Positions 50,201 through 62,865 of a DNA stretch of 64,000 nucleotides are shown here, piece after piece. The notes beneath the pieces were generated by a model. That model did no database searches. It worked only from the letters and a program-made list of their open reading frames with translations, and was not told the DNA's origin. The position numbers were made by a program, and so were the translations under genes. Location of the stretch: assembly GCA_013400155.1 (NCBI GenBank), contig VXBM01000042.1, forward strand, positions 1,842,127 through 1,906,126, given 5' to 3'. This DNA is from Helopsaltes ochotensis. Lineage: Eukaryota; Chordata; Aves; Passeriformes; Locustellidae. Every line of letters starts with the position of its first letter. The first letter of the stretch is position 1.

Positions 50201-53200
50201 AGAGACTGGAAGATGATGATGGCATAAAAAATCCACAGAAAGGAGTTGGTGTGGTGAGTATAAGGAATAAGGAAGTTCTTGAACACTGGGAACTGGTATT
50301 TCCATCTCTGCTTTTTTAGGCAAGGTTTTGTTTTTACCTTTCCCTCTCTTCATGTCATGCAGACTGATGTTTCTCAATTTCTAACCTTCGAGATTCTTGG
50401 GTGAGAAATTATTCCTGCTCTTCCTTGTGATCCTGAATCCTTTTGTAAATTTTCCTGTCCCACTAACTTGAAAGCATTTTACTATATACTAATATGAAAA
50501 GAAATTCTATACAGATGTTTCAGTGCAGCTATTTGATTTTTGCTTTACAGAACTGACTCTTCTGTTCCATTCTTCCTTGTGGATGTTTGCTTGCTTTCAC
50601 AGAAGAACAGGGAGTCTAGCAACAACAAAGCTTTACAGGCATTTTGTTAAAAAAAAAATATTTTTTATTCTTCTTTGAAAATGTCACTTAGCAAGATAAC
50701 TAAGAGATTCTCTTCCTTTAGCTACTATGTCCTGTATCCTTAGCTGAAATTTTTGAGGCATAAAAGTCTTACTGGAGTATAAACCTTACTGTACAGTCAT
50801 GATAACATACTGAAAACTTTTTTTTTCCTTTGAAGGAAGCTTCACAAGTAAATAACAGCAGCTGGATCTTAGATCAACAGACACAGATATTGTGGTGAAT
50901 GTCTTCTCTTTAAATTGAACTGTAAATACAAATATTTACATTGTGACTTTTGCAAATTTGGTCAAAATAAAACATAACTAGTGGTTAAAGTTGTATTTTT
51001 GTTACCACTACAGAGCTGTAGTGTAGCCTCACGGGAATTGTAATCTGCCTTATCATGAGGCAAATAACCTCCTCACAGAGGGAGTTTCTTACTGTGCGGA
51101 TCTTCGTCCTCTCCTTCCAGGCTTCTGAGAAAAGTACTCGGCCCAAAAGCACTGGGGTCTTTCAAGATGAAGAGCTTCTCTTCAGTCATAAACTTCAGAA
51201 GGATAATGACCCAGACGTTGATCTCTTTGCCAGCCCCAAGAAGTCAATGGTGAGTTCAAAGCCCTCCTCTGAACCTCCTATTTAAAAACAGTCTTTGAAG
51301 TGTTCTGTGCACTGGTGTTCCTTGTTTGGACACAGCTTAGAAGTCACTGATTTCCAGAGAGGCCAAATGCTATTCTGGTGTTGTGGGCTGCAAGAGATGC
51401 GCTTTGGATCTGTGACGCATCTTTATCTTTCATTTCTTTAGTCTGTGAACCGTATCCTGAAGCCATCAGCTGGAGGAGGGCTTTTTGGGGATGATGATGA
51501 GGACGATCTCTTCAGTACTGCTAAAACAAACATTCCGGTACCTGTTTTTCTGTTGCAAATGGTTTATATGAAAGAGATTGGAAAGAAATGTATGGAAGGG
51601 ATTTTCTCCATTTGTATACCCAGAAGAAATTAAGTGACTTTTCAAATCTTTTTAAGAGAACAGAAATGGTCATTGTGACCCTGAAGACATAGGGAGCAAA
51701 CAGATGCATTGGGTCTCCCAACGTTGGAATGAGAGAATTGGATTCTATGTATTTTTGTGTACCACTGGGACCGGCTTGGGTGTAAGAGAACACACCTGAG
51801 CAGAAATCAGACTAGTAGAGTTTGTTTTGTTTAATTGCTTAACTTGCTAATATGACTTCCCTGTGCTTTATGCATGACTGATGAGCCGTGCTCTGTCAGT
51901 TGTGTAATTCAAGTTTCTGCAGGTTGGTTTGATCTCAGGTAATGATGCAGTATTCAAATCCTCATGGTCACCCAATTGCTTTTAAAGGGTGAGTAGCTGT
52001 AGTAATGAACTAGACTGTGTTACAGGTGGTATGAGGTCAAAGTCCTAACATACATTCTAAACTGCTATTTTTAAGTATAGTTATTTTAATTAAATTGAAA
52101 CTTCAGTTTATATTCATGTCCATAGCTGGAAGTTAGGCTAGAAAACTGACAATAGTGCCTGGAAACAGTTTCTTTGAGGACTCTGGATGGGGAGGTCTTA
52201 AGTAATTAGTGTTTGAGAGACTATATATGGAGCATGGCTGCTTGAAAACATAAAAATAGCACTGTTCCTTAGCTAGTGTTGTGCTTCTATTTTCTCTGCT
52301 GTTTTGTTGATGAGGAAATGTGCATACATTGAAAGTTTACTGTAACTCCCATTAATAATTAATTGTTAGCACAGACAGCAAAGGTTGAGGTAGACTAAAG
52401 GAATGGAGGAATGGAAGGCCTTTGTTTAGCAGAGCCATAAGCCAATGCCTATTGTTGTAGTGAGCTGACCTTGGCAGGATGCCAGACACTCACTGAAGCT
52501 TATCTCTCGCTCCCCTCTGCAGCTGGACAGGGGAGAGAAAATATAACAAAGTTATATTTTATATAAATGAGTTAAGGACTGGGAGAGATCACTCACAAAA
52601 TACTGACACCGGCAAAATGGACTTGAATTAGATATGTTAATTGAATTTATTTCTAGCAAAATCAGAGTGGAATAATGAGAAATAAAATAAGACCTTAAAA
52701 ACACCTTTCCCCCATCCATCTCTCCTTCCCAGCTCCACCTCCTCCCCTCAGTGATGCAGGGAGGTGGGAGATGGGGGTTAAGGTCAGTTCATCACACCTT
52801 GTTTCTACCACTGCTCAGAGAGGGGAGTCCTTCCCCGTTCCAGCATGGGGCCCTTCCCACAGGACACAGTCCTCCATGAATTTCCTCAACCTAAGTCCAT
52901 CCCATGGGCAGTGGTTCTCCAGAAACTGCTGCAATGTGGGTCACTCTTCCACGGACTGCAGTCCTTCGGGCATAGCCTGTGCCGATCTGGGTCCCCCATA
53001 GGGTCACAAATCCTTCCAGGAAACCTGCTCCAGTGTGGGCTCTTCCACGGTTCTGCAGGTCCCTGCCAAGACCCAGACCTCCCCTCAAGTATCCACCTAC
53101 CCTCACCTGGGTCTCCTCCATAGGCTGTGAGTGGATCTCTGCACCCCTGTAGATCGCCATGGGTTACAGGGCCACAGCTGCCTCACCATGGTCTTCACCA

Positions 53201-56200
53201 CAGGCTGCAGGGGAATCTCTGCTCTGGTGCCTGGAGCACCGCCGCTCCCTCCTTCTGCACTCACCTTGGTGTCCGCAGGGCTGTTCCTCTCCCGTGTTCT
53301 CACCCTTCTCTTTTCTGACTGCAATTACATCTGTGCAGTAACTTTTTTTTTCCTTAAATATGTTATAAGAGAGGGTTTACCACTGTTCCTGATTGGCTCA
53401 GCCTTGGTCAGCAGCACATCTCATCTTTGGAGCCACCAGGAATTGGCACTAATAAACATGGAGAAAGCTTCTACCAGTTTCTCACAAAAGCCACCCCTGT
53501 AGCTCCTCATCACCATTACCAAAACCTGGCCATGCAAACCAAATAGAACCATGCACAGCAGGATCAACTGACTAGTTTTCTGGTCAGTTAAAAGCAAAGT
53601 TTTAAAAATTTTTGCTTGGGTTCTTTCTGAGTTTGGGGGTTTTTTTTGGATCTGTACACCATGCTTTTTACCCCATTCGTGTTGACTTGTGCCCATAATG
53701 CTTCTAGAAAATGGCTGAGAAGAAAACTCTTCAGACCAGTGTTGGACCTTCTTCAGTGAGCAGTAACCTAGAAAATGCTTTAAATGCCAAGCAAGATGAG
53801 ACTCTGAAGGCAGCAACTTCAGAGGCAAGTACTTAAGTCTTGTGCCTTGAACAGCATGCAAAGAAAAAGGAGATGTTATCATCCTGTTTTAAGTAAGTGT
53901 CTTGGAAAGATGAAAACTAATGCCTGGGTTCACTGGCTGCCAGGCAGCAACGCATGGCTAAACTTCTCTGCTTATCACTTACTTCTCTGCACCTTCAGCA
54001 GGTGCACTGTTACTAGCAAGAAGTGTGTTACTGATGTTTCATTATACACACACTTTGGAAAGTGAAATGACAATGAAGAGCTACACCCTAGGTCCAGTTG
54101 TACTGAAAATGAGTTGTTTCTTCTCTGAAGTGCCAGTGTCTGTTGGGGTGAATGTGATCTTTAAAGGTAGCCTTTCTCAGGAAGGAGATCAGGGCATGCA
54201 GCACAAATCTCTGTCAGTTGAGACTCTTATCTTGGAGTCTTTATGGTGAGTAAACAAGACTCCTGTCCTTAATCTTACAGAATCAAGAGTCTCTGGGAGA
54301 GGTGATCTGGCTCAGAGTTCCAGCCTGTGCCTCGACAGCACTGCTTGATAGATTTGCATGTGTAGGAGATTAGATTTTTGTTGTACCGAATTGTTTTTTC
54401 TCCCCTGGGCTGAAGAACACAGAGCATGCCTGTAGGGCTAGTAATTAGCATGCCTTCACTTTTTGTAAAGTGTTCCTTGAAGTGTAGAACCAGGCTCATC
54501 TTCCTGGTTTTTGTAGCTATTGACAGCCTGCTACAGGAATGGTTTCAGCCTATTTGAGGTTAAACTGAACACCACTGGCAATTAAGTAGAGAACAAGCTC
54601 CTCAGATACCAGCATATTCTGTCATGCTATCAAGCCCTTCTGACTAGTGTCCTAACCCTTGCAAACCATCAGTGACTTCAGCCTAGCTGAAGGAGCTCTG
54701 ACTGTCCACTTGTACCAACAACAGTATTCCCTAGCTCACAGAACCATGCAGACTACAAAGTTCTGGAGACCAAGACCAGCAAAGTGCACCTTAGCTGATT
54801 TGATTCATTCCTTGAGTCCTAGAATTGACCCAAGTCTTCAGATCAAACGGCTGCTCTTGCTGTTTTAGCCCAGTCTTCTTTCTAGCACTACTGGCCTGTT
54901 CTTTTTAGAGGAACACTCACTTCTCTGAAGCTGTTTTCCTTGAACTCTGAATGGAACAATTTTGAAGCCCTCTTGGCTTCTGTGTGGGCTTCATTGAAGT
55001 CGGTAGCCCAGTTACAGCATTGCCTGGCAATATAGCTTCAAAGGATTTAGGGGACAGAATAACCAAGGAGAGAGAAAATAGCTGTCTTGGTTTGATTTGA
55101 CTAGTGGTGGCAGTGACCTGGAGAAGATGGATGTTGTTCAGTTACCCTGGAAAAGTATAATATTGGGTAGAAAGATGGGTGAAGGAAATGGGACAATGAA
55201 GATGGGGCCATGGCGTATGGGAAACTGAAAATGAAAACTTAGTGACTACAGCTGTAATGGTAGAATGTGATGGTAACAGGGTATCTTCAGAAGAAATTGG
55301 TATGTAATTAACTGCTTTCTATACATACATGAAAATGCAAACTATGGTCGGATTGATAACAATTTGTTAACTTCTTTAATCCAATGTAATTTTGTGCAGA
55401 AATCTACAGGTCCTGTTCCCATTAAAACCAAAGAGCCTTCATCTCGGATTGGAAAGCTACAAGTAATTAACTTTACTGGCATTTTACCTTCAAAAAAAGA
55501 GAAAATCTTCCTTGCCTCACTGATGGCTTTCCCTGAACCAAAATCTTATTTCTTCCTTACCTTATTCTTGCAACATTATTATTTGTTTCAGATGGCATAT
55601 TTTTGATTGCTTTTTCTGTATTGCATGTTTAATATTATTTCCTCCTTCTGTTTCAGTCCTGACTCTAAGCAGCACTATTTACTCATCTTGGGGGGGCAGA
55701 GGGTGGGCTCCTCTTTGAACTGCTGTTGTTCTTAGCACTATTAAGTATGTTTAGGGACTCTTAGGGAGGACTGTGGTTATGTCCCTCTTCTGACACAAAA
55801 CTATTAGTAACTGTCTATAGCACAGTACCATTCAAAGTCAGAACCATTGTCTCCTCAGACAGAATATTGAGCTGCATAGGTGTTTGGTCCGCAAAACTTG
55901 ACCCTGCTGTTCCTGAAGTGCTTACACAGAATAATAGTGTTGACTACTCCACAGTTTTAGTTCTTAGGTCTGAGAAAAGCCAGACACTTTAGAAGTAGAA
56001 CTTGAATACTCAGATACACTAGTTCTTGCTCCTTCTCTGGAGCCATGCTTGCTCTGGAGCAGTAGTAATGTGATCTCTTTTTGTGTGTATGTTTTTGTTG
56101 TCTGTTTTGTAGGCTAACTTAGCTATTAACCCTTCAGCCTTACTACCTGGTGCAATGCCTAAGGTCTCCAATGTCAAGTCCCCCTTACCAGTGCTGGACA

Positions 56201-59200
56201 CTCCATTACATGAGCCCAAGGAGGTACAGAACAGTGAAGCCTTCTCTGCTGCAGGAAGCAATGAAGAACTCGGCGTAAGCTTTGATCAGCCCATGCAAGC
56301 AGACACCTTGCACAATGCCAATAAGGTAACCTTGGTATTTAGGATAAGAGGAAGAGGGATTAAAAACAGTCTGTCCTCATGTAGAAGTTTGTTTTGGTAT
56401 GCAAGTGTGGTTTATCTGAATCTAAATGGGAATGTGAAAATCTAATCCCCTCTCACTTGTGTGGATCACTGAAGAGAAAGTCTAGCTTAGCACCTATACT
56501 TAGCTCATTAAGGGGCTTATGCATATACCTGGTGCCTTTTAAAGTACATGTGTATCTTTTCCAAATACTGGATTTCCCCTATTGGTTGAAGGTATGTTGA
56601 AGACCTGTCCTATGCCAGGAGACACCAACATAAACAAATAGTAAAAAGACGTCTTGCTAGGCTAACTATAAAACAGGTTACAGGCAGCTGCTTTAACAAG
56701 CTATCCAGAACACATCACTGCTGTAGATTGACATTTACCTTCTCTGTGGATAAAAATGTCATGCTGTCCTGAACTCTCAATTCTTTTTCCAAGAAAAATT
56801 GTTTTTGCACAAAGGAAGACGAAAAGGAAGTGTTACAGCTTGTGACGTGGCAAATCTCTGCCACCTGACTCACTTGTTTTCACTCATACTTTCTACTTTA
56901 TGGACTGAAAAAGGCATATTCCAGTTAAAGACTTAGTGGTTCTTTAAAAAAAATGGAAGTGTCAGCCATGTAGTTTCACCTGGATTTCTTCTAGGTGCCT
57001 ATGATTCCGTAAGTCTGGCGAGTTTCCTGAGAGCAGCAATTTGAGTAACATAATTTAAAATCCTAATTTTGATTCTTTCTTCCTTTAATGCTGATGAGGC
57101 TGTTCATTACTAGATGAGCAGAGGAGATGACTCGGCAAGATGCAGCAGCCGTCACCACGATGGCTGACATGACCCCTTAGTGACAAATGGCATTGAAGCT
57201 TGTGCATCAGCCTGGTGCATTACTATGTAGGCACAGTTGTTTCCAATACAGCGTGTTCCAACAAACAAAGCTCTCTATTGTGGTACTTTTAAATAGATAC
57301 GCTTGCAAAGAATCAAGTGCCCAAAGCTGCATATAATCAACTTTGAATGTTCATTTTAGTGTAGTGATGATGCATGTTTTGTTACAGAAGTAATCTGAGA
57401 AGAAGTGTCTTGGTAACTATACAGTGAATGCTTTTTGTGGCTGAGGTTAGATATTGTAATTTTGGCAAATCATCAACCTTTCAAGTTTGAGTGTAAATAT
57501 ATGCACTTTTTTTTCCAATGGCTGGAACAAAGCAATCTGCCCAGCATTCTGCTTGTCCTCTCAAAGAACAGTGCATGAAGCAATTAACAAAAGGGAAGAA
57601 AAGGTTGTAGTGATCCATTTCCTACCCGTGTAAAGACTCCTGTCCATGTGGGATAGGAGAGAGGCTGTCATGGAAGCTTGCAGGGGGCTTCTGTAAAAGC
57701 AGCAATTAACTGCAATAGGTTATGCATAAAATGAAATCTTATGGAAAATATAATTAGTCATGGCTTGAACTGCACTGTAAAAGCCCCTGGATTAGCAAGT
57801 TAACAGGCTGACTAAGGTACTACCTAAAGCCAAGGGGCTCGAGTGGCTTGCTGACCTGTTGTGACTCTATTTGTGAGTGCTGTTGCTTTCATACACCAGT
57901 TCCACCGCTGTGCAATGACTAAGGGCAGCAAATCAGAAATCTTGGGTTATATTTCTGAATCTTTCTCCAAAATACTCCCAACTTGAATGTCCTGTGGGGC
58001 TTTTTCCTTATGTATGATTCTGCTTTGCTTTTCCTCCTTCCTTGCAGACCAGGATCAGGGTTCCAGGGAAGCGCAGACCCCCTAGCAGAATGGCGCGCCG
58101 TCTGGCTGCCCAAGAGGCTGAAGTGAGCGAGGAGGTGGACACTACTAAAGAGTCACCATTCTCTCTACCAAAACAGACGTCAGCAGTAGTGAACATAAAG
58201 GAGCCTCTTGCTGCTGAAGCAGAGTCCAAGGAGAATGGCTTTCTCTCTAGCTTGTCACTACCAGCTTGCAGCAGTGTTTTGTCCCCTGGGACAAACAAAC
58301 TCCTTCCTCCAGAGTCCACAGAAAATGGGGATGATCTGTTTGAATCTGAAGACCTTTTTGCAAGCAGCTCAACATCCAGACCAGCTGCACAATCAAAGTT
58401 GAAGGAGGGAATGCCAGACAGTATGGCTAACAAACCCATCAAGGCCAAGGAGAAAAAGCCTGATCTAGATGATCAGGACAGCAATGATCTCTTCCAGTCT
58501 GTACAACAAAAATCTTCAATAAAAAGCAGCCCTATACCTTTTTTGGAGGAAGAGGAAGATTCTCTCTTCACTTCTCAGAAAACTGGAAAAAAGGAATTAA
58601 AATCTGCTGTCCACCAAGCAGTTGACCCTTCTACCCAAGATATCTTTGAGGTAATGGCTGAACCTGCCACGTTGGTTTTTGTTGCCCAGGACCACATGCA
58701 GACCCCTCTAATTTAGACTTAATGGAGGCTGCTGAATAGGATGGGGTGTGCAGGATAAGGGAGTGAAGTAAACTGTCAATCCTGCTCCATTGCTGGGATA
58801 TAGAAACTTTCTTTGGTTGTTCAGCCCCTATCTAGCAGCAGTGGTTTAAAAGGTGGAGCCTTAACACAGAGCAGGTATACACTGAATGTGCTGTGACAAC
58901 ATACCTTTTTCAGAATAATAAGGTATTTGGTTCTTATTTGTCAACTGTCTGTTCAATTCCCAGCAGCTAAATAATACTTTATAAAGGAATACAATTGGTG
59001 GGCTGGGCACTTGATGCAGGCCTCTGTGTCCTGTACTTGACCTGTGTACAATCCACTGCTAAGGCACTTTTGCCAAGTGTTCCCTTCTCAAATCCCTCAT
59101 GAGGAAAAGGGCCTCAGACTTCTTGCTAGTTATGTTGGCAAAGACCTCTCAGATCAGATTGAGTTCAGCCTTTGTCTGATAAGCCCAGGAAACCCAAGTC

Positions 59201-60355
59201 TTCTAAACTTCTCAGCTGCTGTGTACTGATAGCTTGACTATTCTCTTTAAGTGTGTTGTGGATTGATGAGATCTTTCTATGTTTTTCTCCAAGGATGATA
59301 TATTTGCTACTGAGGCAATTAAGCCAATGACCAAAATGAAAGAGAAAATGCCAGAGACTAACCTGTTTGATGATAACATTGATATTTTTGCGGATCTAAC
59401 TGCAAAGCCAAAAGAAAAGAAGACCAAGAAGAAGGTGGAACAAAAGTCCATATTTGATGATGATATGGGTAAGTGTACGTATAAGTAAAAATCTTGCTAC
59501 TAGTCTCGTAATATTGTCCTGAGTTGCATTCATCTTAGATGTTTTAGAACCCTCTGCTTTCTTTTACTTTTTAACTACTCTGAAATCTCTAGTCATCTTT
59601 GGATTTTAACCCTGGATCAGAACAAGATTCTAGACAGACTTTTTGAACATTCATCAGGATGGTGGTTATAGCTGTGTGCCTCCTTGCATCTTAGCAATGG
59701 TCTGTTCTCAGGGGATTTATATTATGTTCTTACTGTGCTGTAGATTAGACTCATGGTTAGTGAATATCACCACAGCAGTTGCTAGCAACTACCATCTTTT
59801 CCTCTTCTGATTTTTTTTGACAACAACCTCACAGCTCTTGGATATCTCAGGTTCCTTAGATGTTCTAGATGTTCTAGATCTACATGTTCTAGATAAGAGG
59901 GATGTTATCTGGCACTTGAATGATAGAATTTATTGTGGGATTTATTTAATTTATTAGTACTTTACAAATGCTTATGAGAGCCTGTTATAAAATACAAGTA
60001 TTATGCTGTCTACTGAGAAGAAAGAAAAAATCTTACAGATAACAGCTCCCACATATGTCCTTACAAATCCATGCAAAACTGCAAGTAGCAGGAAAGCATT
60101 TGTTTATCACAGAATGTCCTTGGCAGTCACTGCTATGTGATGGAGTCTCTTGTGTACAATGTTGCCTCTGTTTAGTAGTCATTTCTCATTAAAATCTTTT
60201 TTTTGTTCCCCTCTTTAGATGATATCTTCTCTAGCAGCCAAGTCAAGATACCTACTCCTAAAACAAGATCTTCCCAAGCAGCCTCAGAAGCAAAATCTGA
60301 AAGCAAGATCCTGAGCACATTTGATGACCCGCTGAATGCCTTTGGCGGCCAGTAG
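29936..60355 (+). CDS. WASHC2: WASH complex subunit 2 (FAM21), 5' end missing
   Basis: Endosomal protein: its head joins WASH1, strumpellin, SWIP and CCDC53, and its long tail binds retromer VPS35, CAPZ and other partners to control actin-driven sorting. Exons: 29936-30100, 31589-31654, 32116-32289, 32950-33043, 33433-33491, 33714-33761, 35002-35106, 35634-35721, 36888-36956, 37322-37434, 38777-38843, 39632-39688, 41558-41725, 42334-42470, 44257-44349, 44859-44963, 45903-46019, 47420-47580, 48015-48126, 48865-49050, 50071-50253, 51121-51249, 51442-51537, 53708-53824, 55400-55462, 56113-56325, 58048-58650, 59294-59468, 60219-60355. They total 3,900 bases in one continuous frame (1,299 residues), ending DPLNAFGGQ. 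Human paralogues are about 1,320-1,340 residues, so about 40 N-terminal residues are missing, probably in the gap. The head begins LLHFLQEFSQQTISRTHEIK. From about visible residue 290 the tail carries some 15-18 LF-acidic-LF motifs. The intron after exon 24 starts with GC. The least certain exon ends are those of exons 20 and 21. Confidence 0.96.
43808..44180 (+). mobile_element. solo LTR-like element, probably avian ERVL type
   Basis: Starts TGTCATAGTTTAGGAAAGG and continues through 'GATAAAACCAATTTACTTG', a CAGCAACAGCAG-rich tract, and a TATA-like GGTATAAAATAA near 44,130. This resembles avian endogenous-retrovirus LTRs I recognise, but the family name is not certain and the right end is approximate. 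No retroviral coding sequence is present. It lies inside WASHC2, about 76 bases upstream of the exon at 44,257. Confidence 0.65.
50836..50971 (+). other. WASHC2: possible alternative terminal exon of WASHC2
   Basis: After a strong T-rich tract and acceptor (TTTTTTCCTTTGAAG), the sequence is open in phase 0 with the exon ending at 50,253 and would add EASQVNNSSWILDQQTQILW before TGA at 50,896-50,898. AATAAA follows at 50,966-50,971. The residues do not correspond to the conserved WASHC2 sequence, so this is either a species-specific short isoform or coincidence. Confidence 0.3.
52456..53557 (+). mobile_element. long LTR of an avian endogenous retrovirus, ERVL type
   Basis: About 1.1 kb bounded by TG at the left and CA at the right. 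It contains the recognisable segments CAGCTGGACAGGGGAGAGAA and GTCAGTTCATCACACCTTG, imperfect GC-rich tandem units of roughly 30-40 bases between about 52,830 and 53,220, and CTGATTGGCTCAGCCTTGG near the 3' end. No gag or pol frame is present, so it is a solo LTR. It lies in the WASHC2 intron about 150 bases before the exon at 53,708. The long frames inside it are composition artefacts. Confidence 0.75.
58048..58650 (+). other. WASHC2: WASHC2 large tail exon with capping-protein motif
   Basis: The largest exon, 201 codons, phase 0 at both ends. It opens with TRIRVPGKRRPPSRMARRLA, the conserved CPI motif that in mammalian FAM21 binds the actin capping protein CAPZ. The rest is acidic and poorly conserved, with further tail motifs DLFESEDLF, SNDLFQS and EEEEDSLF, and ends TQDIFE, the first half of a motif completed by DDIF in the next exon. 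Confidence 0.9.
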
Positions 60356-60665
60356 TCAAGGGGATGTTTGCAGAGAAGCAGCCTTCCTTAGCTCTGTCCA
60401 GTACTAATACTCCAGATTCTCTAATTCAGTAGAGCTGAAATGAGATGGACATGGATATTTAAATGAGATTACCCATTTAAAATGATTAGTATTCTCTTGT
60501 GCTAATCTAATTCTGCTAAATTATATATTTTTAAAAAAATACAGTAATCTCCTGCTATCGTGTTTCCATGGTGCCGAGATGAATACAGCCTGTGCAATAC
60601 CTACAATGAAGTAATCTATTCTATAAAGTATAGTTTGTTTTATTAAACAGATCTATAGATAAAAC

Positions 60666-60671
60666 AATAAA
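60666..60671 (+). terminator. WASHC2 poly(A) signal
   Basis: AATAAA about 310 bases past the stop codon, followed by a GT-containing stretch (GGAGTCTGTTAAATTTGATC). This gives a compact 3' UTR of about 330 bases. Confidence 0.75.
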
Positions 60672-60689
60672 TAGTACATGGAGTCTGTT

Positions 60690-62480
60690 AAATTTGATCT
60701 GTCTGCATGTCTTACTTTCCTCTTTACCTCTTGCTTAGAATGTCTGCATCATGACTAAAAGCAACCAAAACCGCTACCATGCCTTGTCTGGGTCAGCTGC
60801 CACCTACTGAGCTAATGGGAGGGTAAAGCTGGGCTCAGTATCAGGTACAGCTTCTCTTACAGAATGAAGCAGTTAGGAAATCTCAGAGGCAGGACTTGAC
60901 ACCAACAATGAGATATTTCATATAGGCAGCTAATGTGGGCTATAAAAATAACAACAGCTAATGCTTCTCTGCCAGGAAATGTGTGTGTTACAAATGAGCA
61001 CCGAGTGATCCATGAAGACAACAGAAACCTAACAGTGTCTTCTTCTGTTCAAGTTTTAGGCTGTTAAATGAGATTCTTCACCTGCATGGAGCTGCCAGAG
61101 TTTTGCAAATAACAGTTTTCACAAAGTCCATCCGTAGAGAGCACGCTTGGTCACTTCCAGGCTAACAAGCTTATGTACATACTTTATGCAAAGACTCTCT
61201 TGTGCCTAAAGCTTGCTGTCTGCTTTCCCTTCTCATCCATAACACAGTGTAAGCTGTATACAGGACGTTGTTACTCTGGAATCCCTCTAACTGGCAGATG
61301 TATTTGGTTTAACTTTGCATTCTGTATTTTCTACATTCCCTTCTGGAACAGATGCCATTAATCATACTTGAATACCCAGTGGTAGATGCTGCTTTTCTGC
61401 ATGCATACAAGCAGAGCAAATGCATAAATGCAGGAGGATCAAATGTTTATTTTATTGTACGAGTGACTGCCTGCAATTCTGAGTAGATTCACTGTTTTTA
61501 TGATAGTGACTACATTTCTTGGACTCTTAAGACTGTTCTGCTGTGAATTTGAAGCATGTGCTCAGAGGACTTCTTTGAGATCAACTACCACTTGTACTGA
61601 AGTCCTCATTCTGAGACATCTGCTTCAGTCTCTTGTTTCTCAAGTTGGATTTCCTTTATCAGGCACAGCAAATACTTCTGCTGAAACATCTAGCACTAAT
61701 GAGGGTAAAGCAGAAGGAAAAGTTGGACAGGAGAAAGGAGAAACATGATGTATTGATTTGCACCATAGGTGGGCCTGGCAATGATTCATGTTAAGTGGGG
61801 GGTAAGCTGGGAGTAGCAGCTTGAAAAAGAGTGTGGGGGCTATCTGCAAATGGGTGGCTACAGTGAAAGCACTTGAACATTATTTATAGGCATTACATCT
61901 GCTGCATATGCCTCATACATGATTTGGACTGCTTCTTTACTCCTTTCTTCTGTGCTTAGAAGGGCTTCAAAGATATGATGGAGAAAAGAAAAAGATGGTG
62001 AATTCTTCTGTTTTTCTGCATCTTTCTTTTTGGCTCTTCACATTAATAACTTCTGTTAGCATTGCAAAGAGGGCTGTTCACAAGCTAAGAACTTCTGGGA
62101 GCGCTTGGTCTAAGTGGTGACTTTTTGAACTGGGTTTTGGCTAGAGGGTTTGATTTTGCGTTGTGTTGGGTTTTGGTGATTTGGAGGTTTTTTGTATGTT
62201 GGTTTACTTTGGTTTTTTCGGGGTTTTTTTCAAATTCAATGAATCACGGCTGCATATTTTTGGGAAGGGCAGAACTGAAGGCTCAGTATTACAGCATCCA
62301 AAACCTCTGACAGGTTCCCGTATTTACTGCGTGCTTTTCAAACCACAGTTTTAACTGGGCCTGAAACCTAACAGCGAGTCAGGGTAGGTCTTGTGTATTT
62401 TAAAACCTAAATGGAAAGTAAAGTGGTTAATGTAATTAGCACCTGCTAATAGGATAAGCTTGTTTTCTCTGCCTGTGATC
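60690..62480. other. intergenic region downstream of WASHC2
   Basis: AT-rich DNA with short open frames only (the longest, 82 codons at 61,500-61,748, resembles no family I know). No exon or repeat could be supported. Confidence 0.5.
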
Positions 62481-62865
62481 ATCCAAGGGCCCCGCTGCTT
62501 CTGGAGCTTGCGCTAGCCACCTTACGCTGAAACGGGAGCACAATCGAGCGCTGACCTTCAGTGAAGGTGCCCCAGGGCCGTGCCCGGCCTCTGCCAGGGC
62601 CGGGATCGTTCGTGTCCCGGCTGGGAAGAGCGGGGCGGCTGCGGGCGGTGCACTGCCTGGGCGCCTGGCGGCCTGAGCGCAAGGCCTCGCTGCTGACTCC
62701 GCGGGTCGGCCTGAGCAAAGGCCGGCGCTACGGCCGAGGCGAGCCGCCGGAGCCCCCTTAGCCTTAACCTGCCCCGGCCGCCTCCCCCGCCCCGCCGCAC
62801 TCGGTGTCCCCGGAGGCAGAGCGGCCGCCGCCGCTGTCACGTGTCCACCGGCGGCGCTGGGGGCG

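Noticed and set aside
53421..53882. 153-codon minus-strand frame
   Set aside because: Spans the end of an LTR, intron DNA and the antisense of a WASHC2 exon; no recognisable protein.
58008..58448. 146-codon minus-strand frame
   Set aside because: Antisense shadow of the large WASHC2 exon.
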